From Casimicrobiaceae bacterium (GTDB taxonomy: Bacteria > Pseudomonadota > Gammaproteobacteria > Burkholderiales > Casimicrobiaceae): 36,672 bases of DNA. Location: positions 1-36,672 of the forward strand of contig JANWWI010000027.1 in assembly GCA_025056355.1 (NCBI GenBank). Reading direction: 5' to 3'. Made by a program: the position numbers and the translations under genes. Of the stretch, positions 1 to 8,859 are shown piece by piece (positions within the stretch are counted from its first letter, which is position 1; each line of letters begins with the position of its first letter). The notes below the pieces were generated by a model. The model made no database searches and had not been told where the DNA came from. It was given only the letters and a program-made list of their open reading frames with translations.

Positions 1-1
1 C

Positions 2-367
2 AGCACTGGCATGGGCGCGGGTGTCGGCCGCGTTGAGTACCGCGATTTCACCTTCACGTGCAAGCTTGAAAAGGCGGTGCCGAACCTCATGAGCTTCTGC
101 GCGGACCACAAGCCGATCTCCGAGGCCGTGTTCACGGCCACGAAGATGGGTGGCTCAGGAAAAAGCTACGAATATCTCCAGATCACGCTCAAAAACGCTC
201 GCGTATCGCATGTGGAGATTTCGGGGTCCGCCAACTCGGAGCCGCATGTTTCGGTGTCGCTCAACTTCGAGGAGATCAAGACCGAATATTGGGAGGAGAC
301 CCCCACGGGCGGGAAAGGCGCCAGCGTGTCGGCGGCTTGGAACAACAAGGAGAACCGCAGGGTGTAA
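2..367 (+). CDS. hcp: Hcp, T6SS inner-tube protein (3' part)
   Basis: This is the C-terminal part of Hcp (TssD), whose hexameric rings stack to form the tube fired by the type VI apparatus; secreted Hcp also chaperones small effectors. The reading frame is open from base 2, so the gene begins before the window; family members are about 160 residues and about 120 are visible. The visible part matches the family: a VEYRDFTFT strand, a KAVPNLMSFCADHK helix, the KSYEYLQITLKNARVSHVEIS strand pair, a FEEIKTEYWE strand and the terminal AAWNNKENRRV, which resembles the AGWD-x-KxNKKV ending of many Hcp proteins. The ATG at position 11 is internal and not the true start. It is followed by a 125-base spacer and then tagJ. 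Confidence 0.93.
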   Translation, partial: STGMGAGVGRVEYRDFTFTCKLEKAVPNLMSFCADHKPISEAVFTATKMGGSGKSYEYLQITLKNARVSHVEISGSANSEPHVSVSLNFEEIKTEYWEETPTGGKGASVSAAWNNKENRRV

Positions 368-418
368 GGCAGCACCGCGTCGTGTGAGTCGGGGCGCTTC
401 GAGACCGTCGAGCGCCTC

Positions 419-468
419 GTTCTCAAGCGAGAACTTCTCAAAGACATCTCTGCGAGCGCTTCGTTCGC
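419..468 (+). promoter_or_regulatory. Two small hairpins in the hcp-tagJ spacer
   Basis: The 125-base spacer after hcp contains a perfect 6-bp stem (GTTCTC 419-424, loop AAGC, GAGAAC 429-434) and a 7-bp stem with one G-U pair (GCGAGCG 452-458, loop CTT, CGTTCGC 462-468). Neither is followed by a T run, so they are not classic terminators. A hairpin here could protect the 3' end of an abundant hcp message or reduce read-through into tagJ. This is inference from position only. Confidence 0.3.
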
Positions 469-492
469 GGAAAGGAAATAGAGGAAGCAGCC

Positions 493-1299
493 ATGTCGGC
501 CGCCTTGACCCTCGAAGCCGAACTCGAGGAGCTTCAGACGCGGATTCGGGCCGATGCCGCCAACCCCAAGCTGCGCGTGCATCTGTTTCAGCTGCTGTGC
601 GTGATGGGACGCTGGGAGCGCGCGCTTGCCCAGTTGCAGTTGTGTGCACAAATGGACGCGCGCGCCATTCCGATGGCGCAAACGTACCGTGAGGCCATCC
701 GTGCGGAGCGCTTTCGCGAGGAAGTTTTTGCGGGGCGCCGACAGCCTTCCGTGCTTGGCATGCCGCCTGCGTGGATCGGCTCGATGATTGAAGCGCTACG
801 GCTCGAGGCGATCGGTGAGGCGGCGAAGGGCCGAGCGCTTCGCGCTCAGGCGCTCGAGGCGGCCGAACCGGTGCCGTTTCGCGTCGACGGTACCGTCGTC
901 GAATGGTTCTGCGACGGTGATTCCCGTTTGGGACCCTCGCTCGAGGTGGTGGCCAACGGGCAGTACTACTGGGTGCCGGTTGAAAACATCGAGGGGCTAC
1001 AGCTGGAAGCACCCTCCGATCTACGCGATCTGGTTTGGGCGACGGGCGAATTGCGCCTGCCGAACGGAGGCCGGCTGCCGGTGTTGATTCCCGCACGCTA
1101 CCCCGAAACCGCGGCGCTCGAAGGCGAGCAATCTGATGCGCTCAAACGCTCGCGCGCCACGCGCTGGGTCGAGCTCGGTGATGATCAGTGGCGCGGCGAA
1201 GGTCAGCGCATGTGGGTGAGCGACGCCGGTGAACATGCCGTGCTCGATGTGCGCTTGGTGGAACGCGTCGCATCGTCAGAGACGGCCGCTACCGTATGA
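493..1299 (+). CDS. tagJ: TagJ / ImpE family T6SS accessory protein
   Basis: This 268-residue protein belongs to the TagJ/ImpE (SciE-type) family. In characterised systems TagJ binds the sheath protein TssB and may help ClpV engage contracted sheaths. The N-terminal half is helical and TPR-like (RVHLFQLLCVMGRWERALAQ, about residues 35-54). The C-terminal half carries the family hallmark VPFRVDGTVVEWFCDGDSR followed by the YYWVPVENIEGLQL strand region and LPVLIPARYP. The ATG at 493 is preceded by AGAGGAAG about eight bases upstream. Its stop overlaps the tssE start (ATGA at 1296-1299), indicating translational coupling. Its position between hcp and tssE is the arrangement of Pseudomonas HSI-I-like and Agrobacterium-like clusters. 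Confidence 0.9.
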   Translation: MSAALTLEAELEELQTRIRADAANPKLRVHLFQLLCVMGRWERALAQLQLCAQMDARAIPMAQTYREAIRAERFREEVFAGRRQPSVLGMPPAWIGSMIEALRLEAIGEAAKGRALRAQALEAAEPVPFRVDGTVVEWFCDGDSRLGPSLEVVANGQYYWVPVENIEGLQLEAPSDLRDLVWATGELRLPNGGRLPVLIPARYPETAALEGEQSDALKRSRATRWVELGDDQWRGEGQRMWVSDAGEHAVLDVRLVERVASSETAATV

Positions 1300-1868
1300 G
1301 TGGTTCGAACCGAACGGCCAGCGGCGAGGAGGAGCGCGCGCAGCTGCTCGCTCCGGCAGACCGACTTCAGCCGGCGCTGCTCGATCGGCTGACGGATGAT
1401 GAACCGCACCTCACGAGCGAGCCCGTGACCAAAGCGGTCGTATCCAAGGCGCGCCTCAAGCGCACGGTGCTGCGCGACATTTCGTGGCTACTCAACACCA
1501 CAGCCCATGATGTTCATGGGGAGCTCAAAGACTATCCGGAAGTGCGCCGCTCGGTGCTCAATTACGGGATTCCAGTGGTCTCGGGGAAGAGCTTTTCAGA
1601 GATTACCTGGAATGACCTCGAACGCGCGATTCGTGAAGCGCTGATCGTGTTTGAACCGCGGCTTCTGCGTGACAGCTTGCAGATTCGGGCGCTTTCTGCG
1701 GACAACCCCCTCGCGCACCACAATCAAATCGAGTTTGAAATCCGCGCCGAGTTGTGGTCCGTTCCGTTTCCGGTCGAGTTGCTGGTGCGCTCTCAGCTTG
1801 ACCTTGAAACGCGAATCGTTCAATTCACCGACGTGACCGGCTCGACGGCGGCGACCCCGAGCAGCTGA
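1296..1868 (+). CDS. tssE: TssE, gp25-like baseplate wedge protein
   Basis: TssE is the cytoplasmic baseplate component related to phage T4 gp25, which nucleates sheath assembly. The 190-residue product has the expected features in order: DISWLLNTT (about residues 62-70), the conserved RRSVLNYGIP, the AIREALIVFEPRLL helix bearing the invariant EPRL, and a C-terminal FEIRAELWSVPFPVELLVR strand-turn-strand with LDLETR. The first 50 residues are a poorly conserved extension with the LLDRLTDDEP element common to TssE. The start overlaps the tagJ stop and the stop overlaps the tssF start (TGATG at 1866-1870), so tagJ, tssE and tssF appear to be one coupled message. Confidence 0.93.
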   Translation: MSGSNRTASGEEERAQLLAPADRLQPALLDRLTDDEPHLTSEPVTKAVVSKARLKRTVLRDISWLLNTTAHDVHGELKDYPEVRRSVLNYGIPVVSGKSFSEITWNDLERAIREALIVFEPRLLRDSLQIRALSADNPLAHHNQIEFEIRAELWSVPFPVELLVRSQLDLETRIVQFTDVTGSTAATPSS

Positions 1869-3742
1869 TGGATCCACGGCTTCTCGACTATTTCAACAGA
1901 GAGCTCGTCTACCTGCGGGAATTGGGTGCCGAGTTTGCAGCGCAGTTTCCGAAAGTTGCGGCACGGCTCGGCATGCGTGGCATCGAGGTGGCCGATCCGT
2001 ACGTGGAACGGCTACTCGAAGGCTTTGCGTTTCTCTCGGCGCGTATCCAGCTCAAGATGGATGCCGAGTTTCCGCGCTTTTCGCAGCGTCTGCTCGAGGT
2101 CGTTTATCCGGGCTATCTTGCGCCGACCCCATCGATGGCTGTGGTGCGCTTCGAAGCCGCACGTCATGAAGGCGGGGGACCGGAGGGCTTCGAATTGCCG
2201 CGCGGTACCCGCCTCCGCGCGCGGCTGCCGGCCAATGAGCAAACGGCATGCGAGTTTCGCACCGGCGACTCAGTGGTTTTGTGGCCACTGCGGCTCGTCG
2301 AGGCTCGGCTCACGGCAGCGCCTCCTGATCTGCCATTGACCGGCTACCGCTGGGGCAGCGCCGTGCGCGGCGCGTTGCGTTTGCGTTTCGAGACAACCCA
2401 TCAAGTCTCGGTCAACGCTTTGTCGCTGGACCGGCTGCCGCTCTTCATTGCTGGTCCAGTCGACGTGGCAAGCCGCATTCAAGAGTTTGTCCACACCCAG
2501 GTCATCGGTGTTCTCGTGCATGCCGGAGGGCTTCCGATTCGGGAACTCACCCCGCTGCCTGCCACCGCCGTGCAGCCGGAGGGATTCGCCCCCGAGCAGG
2601 CGCTGTTGCCGTGCGACAACCGCGCCTTCGATGGCTACCGGCTTCTGCACGAGTACTTCGCCTTTCCGGATCGTTTTCGCTTTTTTTCCCTGACCGGCCT
2701 CAATCGTGCGCTTCGGCGCATTCCAGGGTCACAGTTCGAGGTGGTGGTCCTGTTCAAAAGCGCTCGGCCTGACCTCGAATCACTCGTCGATGCTTCGAGC
2801 TTCGAGCTCTTTTGTGTGCCCGTGGTCAACTTGTTCGAGCGTTCGAGTGATCGGATTCCGGTGACGGCAAGTCACTTCGAGTACCACGCCGTCATCGATC
2901 GCGCCAAACCGCTCGACTACGAAATCCACACCGTTCGCCGCGTGCGAGGCCATCGCATCGATGATGAGCACGAAACAATATTTCTTCCGTTCTACAGCTC
3001 GGCGGCTGCGGATCGAGGGGAGGGGGGCGCCTACTTCTCGGTTCGACGCGAGCCGCGCTTGCTTTCTGAACGTTCGCGACGGCACGGCCCACGGACGGGC
3101 TATATCGGTTCGGAATGTTTCATCTCACTCGTGGATTCGCGCGAAGCGCCCTACTCCGAACAGTTACGCCAAATCACCGTCGAGGCACTGTGTACCAACC
3201 GCGACCTGCCGCTGCTCACACCCGTCGGACACGCAACCACCGATCTCACGATGACGGTCTCGGCCCCGGTGGAGGCGATCCGCTTCGTTGTCAGCCCAAG
3301 CCGACCCACGCCGGCGCTGGCCGAACGAGAGATCACCTGGCGCCTGATTTCGCACTTGAGCCTGAACTTCTTGACCCTGACAGATCTGAATCCCACGGAA
3401 GGGGCGGCGGCCTTGCGGGAGCTGTTGCGGCTGTACGCACCGCTTGGCCAGCCCGCGCACGCCAGTACGGTTGCTGCGCTTCAGCATGCACGCATGAGTG
3501 CCGTGTCGCGCCGCTTACCACAGCCTGGGCCGATCGTCTATGGCCGTGGCGTGGCCATCGATCTGACGGTTGACGAGCTTCCGTTTGCGGGTACAAGCCC
3601 TTGGTTGTTCGGGGCGGTTCTCGATGAGTTTCTGGCGCGACACGTCTCGATCAACGCCTTTACAGAGCTATCGCTGCATTCCCTGCAGCGCGGGCTGATT
3701 GCGCGATGGCCTCCTCGGGTCGGGCGGAGACCGATCGCATGA
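1868..3742 (+). CDS. tssF: TssF, T6SS baseplate wedge protein
   Basis: TssF (ImpG/VasA, phage gp6-like) forms the TssF2-TssG wedge of the T6SS baseplate. The 624-residue length is normal. It begins with the signature MDPRLLDYFNRELVYLRELG, followed by FAAQFPKVAARLGM and the ADPYVERLLEGFAFLSARIQ helix. It then contains VYPGYLAPTPSMAVVRF and, towards the end, the family strand LSLNFLTLTDL and RGVAIDLTVDE. A T7 run at 2681-2687 lies inside the gene but the frame is intact. tssG begins within its last codons. No signal peptide or membrane segment is evident, consistent with a cytoplasmic baseplate role. Confidence 0.95.
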   Translation: MDPRLLDYFNRELVYLRELGAEFAAQFPKVAARLGMRGIEVADPYVERLLEGFAFLSARIQLKMDAEFPRFSQRLLEVVYPGYLAPTPSMAVVRFEAARHEGGGPEGFELPRGTRLRARLPANEQTACEFRTGDSVVLWPLRLVEARLTAAPPDLPLTGYRWGSAVRGALRLRFETTHQVSVNALSLDRLPLFIAGPVDVASRIQEFVHTQVIGVLVHAGGLPIRELTPLPATAVQPEGFAPEQALLPCDNRAFDGYRLLHEYFAFPDRFRFFSLTGLNRALRRIPGSQFEVVVLFKSARPDLESLVDASSFELFCVPVVNLFERSSDRIPVTASHFEYHAVIDRAKPLDYEIHTVRRVRGHRIDDEHETIFLPFYSSAAADRGEGGAYFSVRREPRLLSERSRRHGPRTGYIGSECFISLVDSREAPYSEQLRQITVEALCTNRDLPLLTPVGHATTDLTMTVSAPVEAIRFVVSPSRPTPALAEREITWRLISHLSLNFLTLTDLNPTEGAAALRELLRLYAPLGQPAHASTVAALQHARMSAVSRRLPQPGPIVYGRGVAIDLTVDELPFAGTSPWLFGAVLDEFLARHVSINAFTELSLHSLQRGLIARWPPRVGRRPIA

Positions 3743-4866
3743 GCTCCCAGGCACCTTTGCCGACAAGCGATCACCCGGACCGCTCAGGGGCGAGCAAACG
3801 AGCGGCACGACGTGCCTGGCTGTGGCAGCTGCTCGAACGCTCGGCGCCGGATGTGGATTTTTATGTGGCCTTACGCCACGTCGATGCGTTTCTTGACACC
3901 GATGTGCCGCTTGGACGGGCCGCGCGGCCAATCGAAGAGCCGATCCGGTTATCGCAGTATCCCTCGCTCATCTTTGCCCCTTCAGCGCTGCATCGTTTCG
4001 AACCGAGCAGGTCGGGCGAACCCTACGAAGGTCGCTTGAGTGTCTATCACTTCGGCCTGTTTGGCCCCAATGGACCTCTGCCGACGCATCTGACCGAATA
4101 CGTCCAGGAGCGCCTGATCCATCACCAGGATCCGACCCTGCTGCGTTTTCTCGACCTGTTTCAGCATCGCATGTTGCTCTTGTTTTATCGGGCCTGGGCC
4201 GATTGCCAATCGACCGTGAGCCTCGATCGGCCGGGCAAGGACCGCTTTACCCGCTACGTGGCCAGCCTGACCGGTTACGGGCAACCGACGCTCCGGGATC
4301 GGGACTCGGTTCCCGACCACTGGAAGTTTGGTCTGAGCGGGCATCTGGTGCGCATGACTCGAAACGCGGAGGGGCTACGGGCGTCGCTCATGGCCATCCT
4401 GCGCGTTGCGGTCGAGGTGGTGCCCTTCGTGCCGCATTGGCTCAGGCTTGATGAGGCAGAACGAACGCGACTCGGGGGCATCCAGGTCTCCGGTCCGGCG
4501 TCCGCGCAGCGCGTCGAGACGGGTGCGCAGTCCTCCCGACTCGGTCGAGGCGCAGTGGCCGGCGAACGTGTGCTTGATGTGCAACATCGGTTTCGGATTC
4601 GGATTGGCCCGCTGACGTATGAGGCGTTTGAACGCTTTTTGCCGGGTCGAGAAGCTTTCGTCCAATTACGCGATTTCGTGCGCAACTACATCGGCATGGA
4701 ACTGGCCTGGGATGCTCAGCTGATTCTGCGCCGCGAGCAGGTGCCGACGGCGCGGCTCGGTGCCTTCGTGCGCCTCGGCTGGAGCAGTTGGCTCGCCATG
4801 CCGAGCGAGCGGCGCCTGCGCGATGCGGACGAGGTCTTTCTTCAATGCGAACGTTTCGCCGGGTAA
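3739..4866 (+). CDS. tssG: TssG, T6SS baseplate wedge protein
   Basis: TssG (ImpH/VasB) pairs with TssF in the baseplate. The product contains the hallmark VDFYVALRHVDAF (usual family form: phFFqLvRllE), the PLGRAARPIEEPIRLSQYPSL block, SVYHFGLFGPNGPLPTHLTEY, the FLDLFQHRMLLLFYRAWAD helix and, near the end, IGMELAWDAQLILRREQVP and RLGWSSWL. I chose ATG 3739 because it overlaps the tssF stop as ATGA and has GGAG at 3726-3729, nine bases upstream. An in-frame ATG at 3706 would add 11 residues with a longer overlap. With the 3739 start the protein is 375 residues, within the normal range. Confidence 0.93.
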   Translation: MSSQAPLPTSDHPDRSGASKRAARRAWLWQLLERSAPDVDFYVALRHVDAFLDTDVPLGRAARPIEEPIRLSQYPSLIFAPSALHRFEPSRSGEPYEGRLSVYHFGLFGPNGPLPTHLTEYVQERLIHHQDPTLLRFLDLFQHRMLLLFYRAWADCQSTVSLDRPGKDRFTRYVASLTGYGQPTLRDRDSVPDHWKFGLSGHLVRMTRNAEGLRASLMAILRVAVEVVPFVPHWLRLDEAERTRLGGIQVSGPASAQRVETGAQSSRLGRGAVAGERVLDVQHRFRIRIGPLTYEAFERFLPGREAFVQLRDFVRNYIGMELAWDAQLILRREQVPTARLGAFVRLGWSSWLAMPSERRLRDADEVFLQCERFAG

Positions 4867-4935
4867 GCCCGCCGCGACAGAGGCTCGAAATGCCAGTCAT
4901 TGCCAACGCGACGTTCTGATTTTGCGAGGCACGTC

Positions 4936-7617
4936 ATGTCTGATATCAGTCGTACCGCTCTGTTCGGAAAACTCAATCCGCTCCTTTACAAAGCGATCGA
5001 AGGGGCCACGGTTTTTTGCAAGCTGCGCGGCAATCCCTACGTGGAGCTGGTGCATTGGCTGCATCAGATTCTGTCCACCACAGACAGCGATCTGCATCGG
5101 ATTGTGCGGCACTTCAATCTGGATGCCTCGAAACTCGCCGCGGACATCACGCGTGCGCTTGATCGCTTACCGCGGGGTGCCACGGCGATTTCTGACTTGT
5201 CAGAACACATCGAGATGGCCGTCGAGCGCGCCTGGGTCTACGGCACGCTCAAGTACGGTGACCAGCAGGTGCGCGGTGGCTATCTCATGGTCGGAATCGT
5301 CAAGACAACCACACTGCGCGGCATTCTCTACGGTATCTCGCGTGAATTCGAAAAGGTCGGCATCGACGCCGTGGCCGATGCGCTGCCGAGCATTGTCAAG
5401 GGGTCACCCGAGGATGCCCTTGCAGCCAGTGACGGAACGGGCCTCGCCTCGGCCACGCCCGGTGAGGCCAGTGGCGCCATGGCTCCGGCACCGCTCGGCA
5501 AACAAGAGGCCCTCAAGCGCTTTGCCGTCGATCTCACGGAGAAGGCGAGGAAGGGCGAGATCGACCCAGTCACGGGGCGCGACGAGGAAATTCGCCAAAT
5601 CATCGACATCCTCATGCGGCGGCGACAAAACAACCCGATCTTGACCGGCGAAGCAGGCGTCGGCAAGACCGCGGTGGTCGAGGGGTTTGCGCTACGGATT
5701 GCAAAAGGAGACGTCCCGCCACAGCTCAAGGATGTATCCCTGCTTGCGCTCGACATTGGTTTGCTTCAGGCCGGGGCGAGCATGAAAGGGGAGTTCGAGC
5801 AGCGGCTCCGGCAAGTCATTGAGGAGGTGCAGGCCAGTGCCAAGCCGATCATTCTCTTCGTCGATGAGGTGCATACCCTGATTGGCGCTGGCGGCGCTGC
5901 GGGGACGGGGGATGCGGCAAACCTGCTCAAACCGGCCCTGGCGCGTGGGACACTGCGCACGATCGGCGCGACCACCTGGGCGGAGTACAAAAAGTACATC
6001 GAAAAAGACCCCGCCCTGACTAGACGTTTCCAGGTCGTTCAGGTCCCCGAACCCGATGAGGCGAAGGCGGTGGCGATGCTGCGCGGTGTCGCCGATGTGC
6101 TCGAAAAGCATCATCAAGTGCTTTTGCTTGACGAGGCGATCGAGGCGGCGGTCAAGCTTTCACATCGTTACATCCCGGCCCGGCAGCTGCCGGACAAGGC
6201 CGTGAGCCTGCTCGACACCAGCTGTGCACGCGTTGCGGTGAGCCAACATGCCACCCCGCCGGCAATTGAAGATGCACGGCGTCAAATCGAGATGCTCGAC
6301 ACCGAACTGGCGATCATCGAGCGCGAAGCGGCCGTCGGCATTGAGGTGGGTTCTCGTCGTGCCGAGGCGCAGGTCAAGCGCGAGGAGCTCGCCCGCCGGC
6401 TCGAGGTCCTCGAGCGGCGTTGGAACGAAGAAAAGGCGCTCGTGAAAGACATTCTCGATCTGCGTGCCAAATTGCGCGGTTCCGGCAACGGGCGCATCGA
6501 CGCGGCGCCGCCGGCCGAGGATGCAGAGCGTCAAGCGATGCTCGAGCAGTTGCGCGATTTGCAGAACCGGCTCGCCAGCATGCAAGGCGACGAACCGCTC
6601 ATCCTTCCGGCGGTGGATGCTCAGGCCGTGGCCTCCGTGGTCGCCGACTGGACCGGCATTCCGGTTGGACGCATGGTCAAAAACGAGGTCGAGGCCGTCT
6701 TGCGCCTGGCCGATACCCTCAATCAACGGGTGATCGGACAGCGCCATGGGCTCGAGATGATCGCCAAGCGCATTCAGACAAGCCGCGCGCGGCTCGACAA
6801 CCCCAATAAGCCGATCGGCGTGTTTTTGCTGGTCGGGCCTTCGGGCGTCGGCAAAACCGAGACCGCGCTCACGCTGGCCGAGACGCTCTACGGCGGCGAG
6901 CAAAACCTCATCACGATCAACATGAGCGAGTTTCAAGAGGCGCACACCGTCTCGACGCTCAAAGGCGCCCCGCCTGGCTACGTCGGCTATGGCGAAGGCG
7001 GCGTCTTGACCGAAGCCGTGCGGCGCCGGCCTTACAGCGTCGTGCTGCTCGATGAGGTGGAAAAGGCACACCCCGACGTGCACGAGATCTTCTTTCAGGT
7101 CTTCGACAAGGGCATGATGGAAGACGGCGAGGGGCGACTGATTGACTTCAAGAACACGGTGATCATTCTCACGAGCAATGTCGGCAGTGAGCTGATCATG
7201 AACATGACGCGCGACCCCGAGCTTATGCCCGACCCCGAGGCCGTTGCCAAGGCGCTGCGCGAGCCGCTGCTCAAGGTGTTTCCCGCGGCGTTGCTCGGGC
7301 GGCTCACGGTGGTGCCGTACTACCCGCTCTCCGACCAGATGCTCGCTGACATCATTCGCCTGCAGCTCAACCGTATCGCGAAGCGCGTGGCTGAAAACCA
7401 CAAAGCCGCGTTCAGCTACAGCGACGAGGTGGTCAAGCTGATCGCTTCGCGCTGCACGGAAATCGAAAGCGGCGGGCGAATGATCGATGCGATCCTGACT
7501 AACACGATCCTGCCGCGTTTGTCCGAGGAGTATCTGCGGCGGCTCTTGCAGGGAGAGACGCTTTCGAGCGTCGAGATCGGGGTTGAGAACGGCGACTTCG
7601 CGTATCGATTCGACTGA
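4936..7617 (+). CDS. clpV: TssH / ClpV, sheath-recycling AAA+ ATPase
   Basis: ClpV is a hexameric AAA+ unfoldase that extracts TssB/TssC from contracted sheaths so they can be reused. The 893-residue protein starts with the ClpV-type N-domain (LNPLLYKAIEGATVFCKLR) that binds the TssC peptide. NBD1 has Walker A GEAGVGKT (238-245) and Walker B with D310-E311. The middle coiled-coil domain spans roughly 420-545. NBD2 has Walker A GPSGVGKT (634-641) and Walker B LLDEVEKAHP with D705-E706. The start at 4936 is supported by GAGG at 4926-4929; an in-frame ATG at 4900 would add an uncharacteristic leader. A 69-base spacer separates it from tssG. Confidence 0.96.
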   Translation: MSDISRTALFGKLNPLLYKAIEGATVFCKLRGNPYVELVHWLHQILSTTDSDLHRIVRHFNLDASKLAADITRALDRLPRGATAISDLSEHIEMAVERAWVYGTLKYGDQQVRGGYLMVGIVKTTTLRGILYGISREFEKVGIDAVADALPSIVKGSPEDALAASDGTGLASATPGEASGAMAPAPLGKQEALKRFAVDLTEKARKGEIDPVTGRDEEIRQIIDILMRRRQNNPILTGEAGVGKTAVVEGFALRIAKGDVPPQLKDVSLLALDIGLLQAGASMKGEFEQRLRQVIEEVQASAKPIILFVDEVHTLIGAGGAAGTGDAANLLKPALARGTLRTIGATTWAEYKKYIEKDPALTRRFQVVQVPEPDEAKAVAMLRGVADVLEKHHQVLLLDEAIEAAVKLSHRYIPARQLPDKAVSLLDTSCARVAVSQHATPPAIEDARRQIEMLDTELAIIEREAAVGIEVGSRRAEAQVKREELARRLEVLERRWNEEKALVKDILDLRAKLRGSGNGRIDAAPPAEDAERQAMLEQLRDLQNRLASMQGDEPLILPAVDAQAVASVVADWTGIPVGRMVKNEVEAVLRLADTLNQRVIGQRHGLEMIAKRIQTSRARLDNPNKPIGVFLLVGPSGVGKTETALTLAETLYGGEQNLITINMSEFQEAHTVSTLKGAPPGYVGYGEGGVLTEAVRRRPYSVVLLDEVEKAHPDVHEIFFQVFDKGMMEDGEGRLIDFKNTVIILTSNVGSELIMNMTRDPELMPDPEAVAKALREPLLKVFPAALLGRLTVVPYYPLSDQMLADIIRLQLNRIAKRVAENHKAAFSYSDEVVKLIASRCTEIESGGRMIDAILTNTILPRLSEEYLRRLLQGETLSSVEIGVENGDFAYRFD

Positions 7618-7638
7618 CGGTTCATCCCGAGGCTTGCG

Positions 7639-8859
7639 GTGGCGGTCGAGACGGTCATACGCGCTTCGTTCGGCCAGCCAGGAACGCGAAGCGCCCTTGT
7701 CCTCATGGGCGGAGGGGCGCGGGCTGCTTACCAAGCCGGGGTCCTTGCGGAACTGGCCCGCGTGTTGCGCAGCCAGGGGCGCGATCCGAGCCGCTTTCCG
7801 TTCGACATTCTCGTCGGGACTTCCGCCGGCGCGATCAACGTGGCCTTTCTGGCCAGTCATGCGCAATTCGGTCTGGATGCCTTTGATGCCCTGGTCGGGT
7901 ATTGGGAGCAAGTGCGCTGCGAGCAGGTGTTTACCCTTCGGCCGGTCGGCTCCTGGTTTGAGCAGCTCGCTGGCACGCGGCTCGGGGCCGCTTGGTATTC
8001 GTTGCGCGCCGCGCGGGAGTACGGCGCGCTGGTCGACAGTGCACCGCTGCGCCAGCGGCTCGAAGCGCACATCGGCTTTGCCAGCATCGTGGCCAATCTC
8101 GCCAGTGGGCTGCTTCAGGCCGTGGCGGTGACCGCTTTTAGCTACACGAGCGGTACGCATTGGACCTTTTGTTCGGTGGCGGGTGAGCAAGCCGGCGCGC
8201 AGACCGTCCTGTGGAGCCGGCCGGGGCGCGTCGCGGTGCGAACGCGACTCGGTGCGGACCACTTGATGGCCTCGAGCGCCATACCGCTGGTGTTTCCGCC
8301 CGTTGCGCTCGAGGTTGCGGGCCACGTCGAGTTTTTCGGCGACGGCGCGATGCGGCAAACCTCGCCGTTGTCGCCTGCGCTCAAATTGGGCGCAGACCGG
8401 ATTTTGATTGTCGGTGTCAGCCAACCACCCGGCGTGGCGCAACGCTCGGATCGCGGCGACCCGGCTCGTTCGCCGGGACCCGGCGAGATTGCCGCCAATG
8501 TGATCAGCAGCGTCTTTCACGACACGCTGGCAGCCGATGTCGAGCAAACCCAGCGCATCTCCGATTCGCTCGCTCGCATGCCGCGGGAAGTGGCACAGAC
8601 GCTGGGCTATCGTCCGGTCTGCGTGGCCGCGATTTATCCGCGCGGGGCCATCGACCGAATGGCTCAGTCCTGCTGGACCGCGTTGCCGCGACCGATCCGG
8701 CAAGCGCTTGCGCCGTGGCTGGCTGAGGAGGGCGCCTCCGCGCTGGCAAGCTACCTGCTCTTTGAGGCGGCATTCGCCCGCGAGCTCGTGCGGGCTGGTC
8801 GCGAGGACCTGCGTGTCCATCTCAGGGAAGCAAACACTTGGCTCGGAGGCGCATGGTGA
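7639..8859 (+). CDS. Patatin-like phospholipase in the T6SS cluster
   Basis: This is a 406-residue patatin-family protein, a group of lipid acyl hydrolases with a Ser-Asp dyad. The oxyanion-hole glycines are GGGARAA (24-30), the nucleophile elbow is GTSAG (Ser62), and the partner aspartate lies in GDGAM (Asp235). The ASSAIPLVFPPV stretch (211-222) is also typical. No signal peptide or membrane segment is evident. The start is GTG with GAGG about six bases upstream. It follows clpV by 21 bases and overlaps the downstream kinase, so it is co-transcribed with the T6SS genes. All catalytic residues look intact. It could be an antibacterial lipase effector, an intracellular regulator or a lipid-remodelling enzyme; the sequence does not decide. 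It is not a Tle5-type phospholipase D, as no paired HxKxxxxD motifs are present. Confidence 0.85.
   Translation: MAVETVIRASFGQPGTRSALVLMGGGARAAYQAGVLAELARVLRSQGRDPSRFPFDILVGTSAGAINVAFLASHAQFGLDAFDALVGYWEQVRCEQVFTLRPVGSWFEQLAGTRLGAAWYSLRAAREYGALVDSAPLRQRLEAHIGFASIVANLASGLLQAVAVTAFSYTSGTHWTFCSVAGEQAGAQTVLWSRPGRVAVRTRLGADHLMASSAIPLVFPPVALEVAGHVEFFGDGAMRQTSPLSPALKLGADRILIVGVSQPPGVAQRSDRGDPARSPGPGEIAANVISSVFHDTLAADVEQTQRISDSLARMPREVAQTLGYRPVCVAAIYPRGAIDRMAQSCWTALPRPIRQALAPWLAEEGASALASYLLFEAAFARELVRAGREDLRVHLREANTWLGGAW

Noticed and set aside
2681-2687. A T7 run in tssF as a possible frameshift or terminator
   Set aside because: The tssF frame is intact across it and no hairpin precedes it.
3706-3738. 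An earlier in-frame ATG for TssG
   Set aside because: ATG 3739 has a better Shine-Dalgarno and the typical ATGA overlap with tssF.
4900-4935. An N-terminal extension of ClpV from the ATG at 4900
   Set aside because: The extra 12 residues are unlike ClpV N-termini, and ATG 4936 has GAGG at a good distance.
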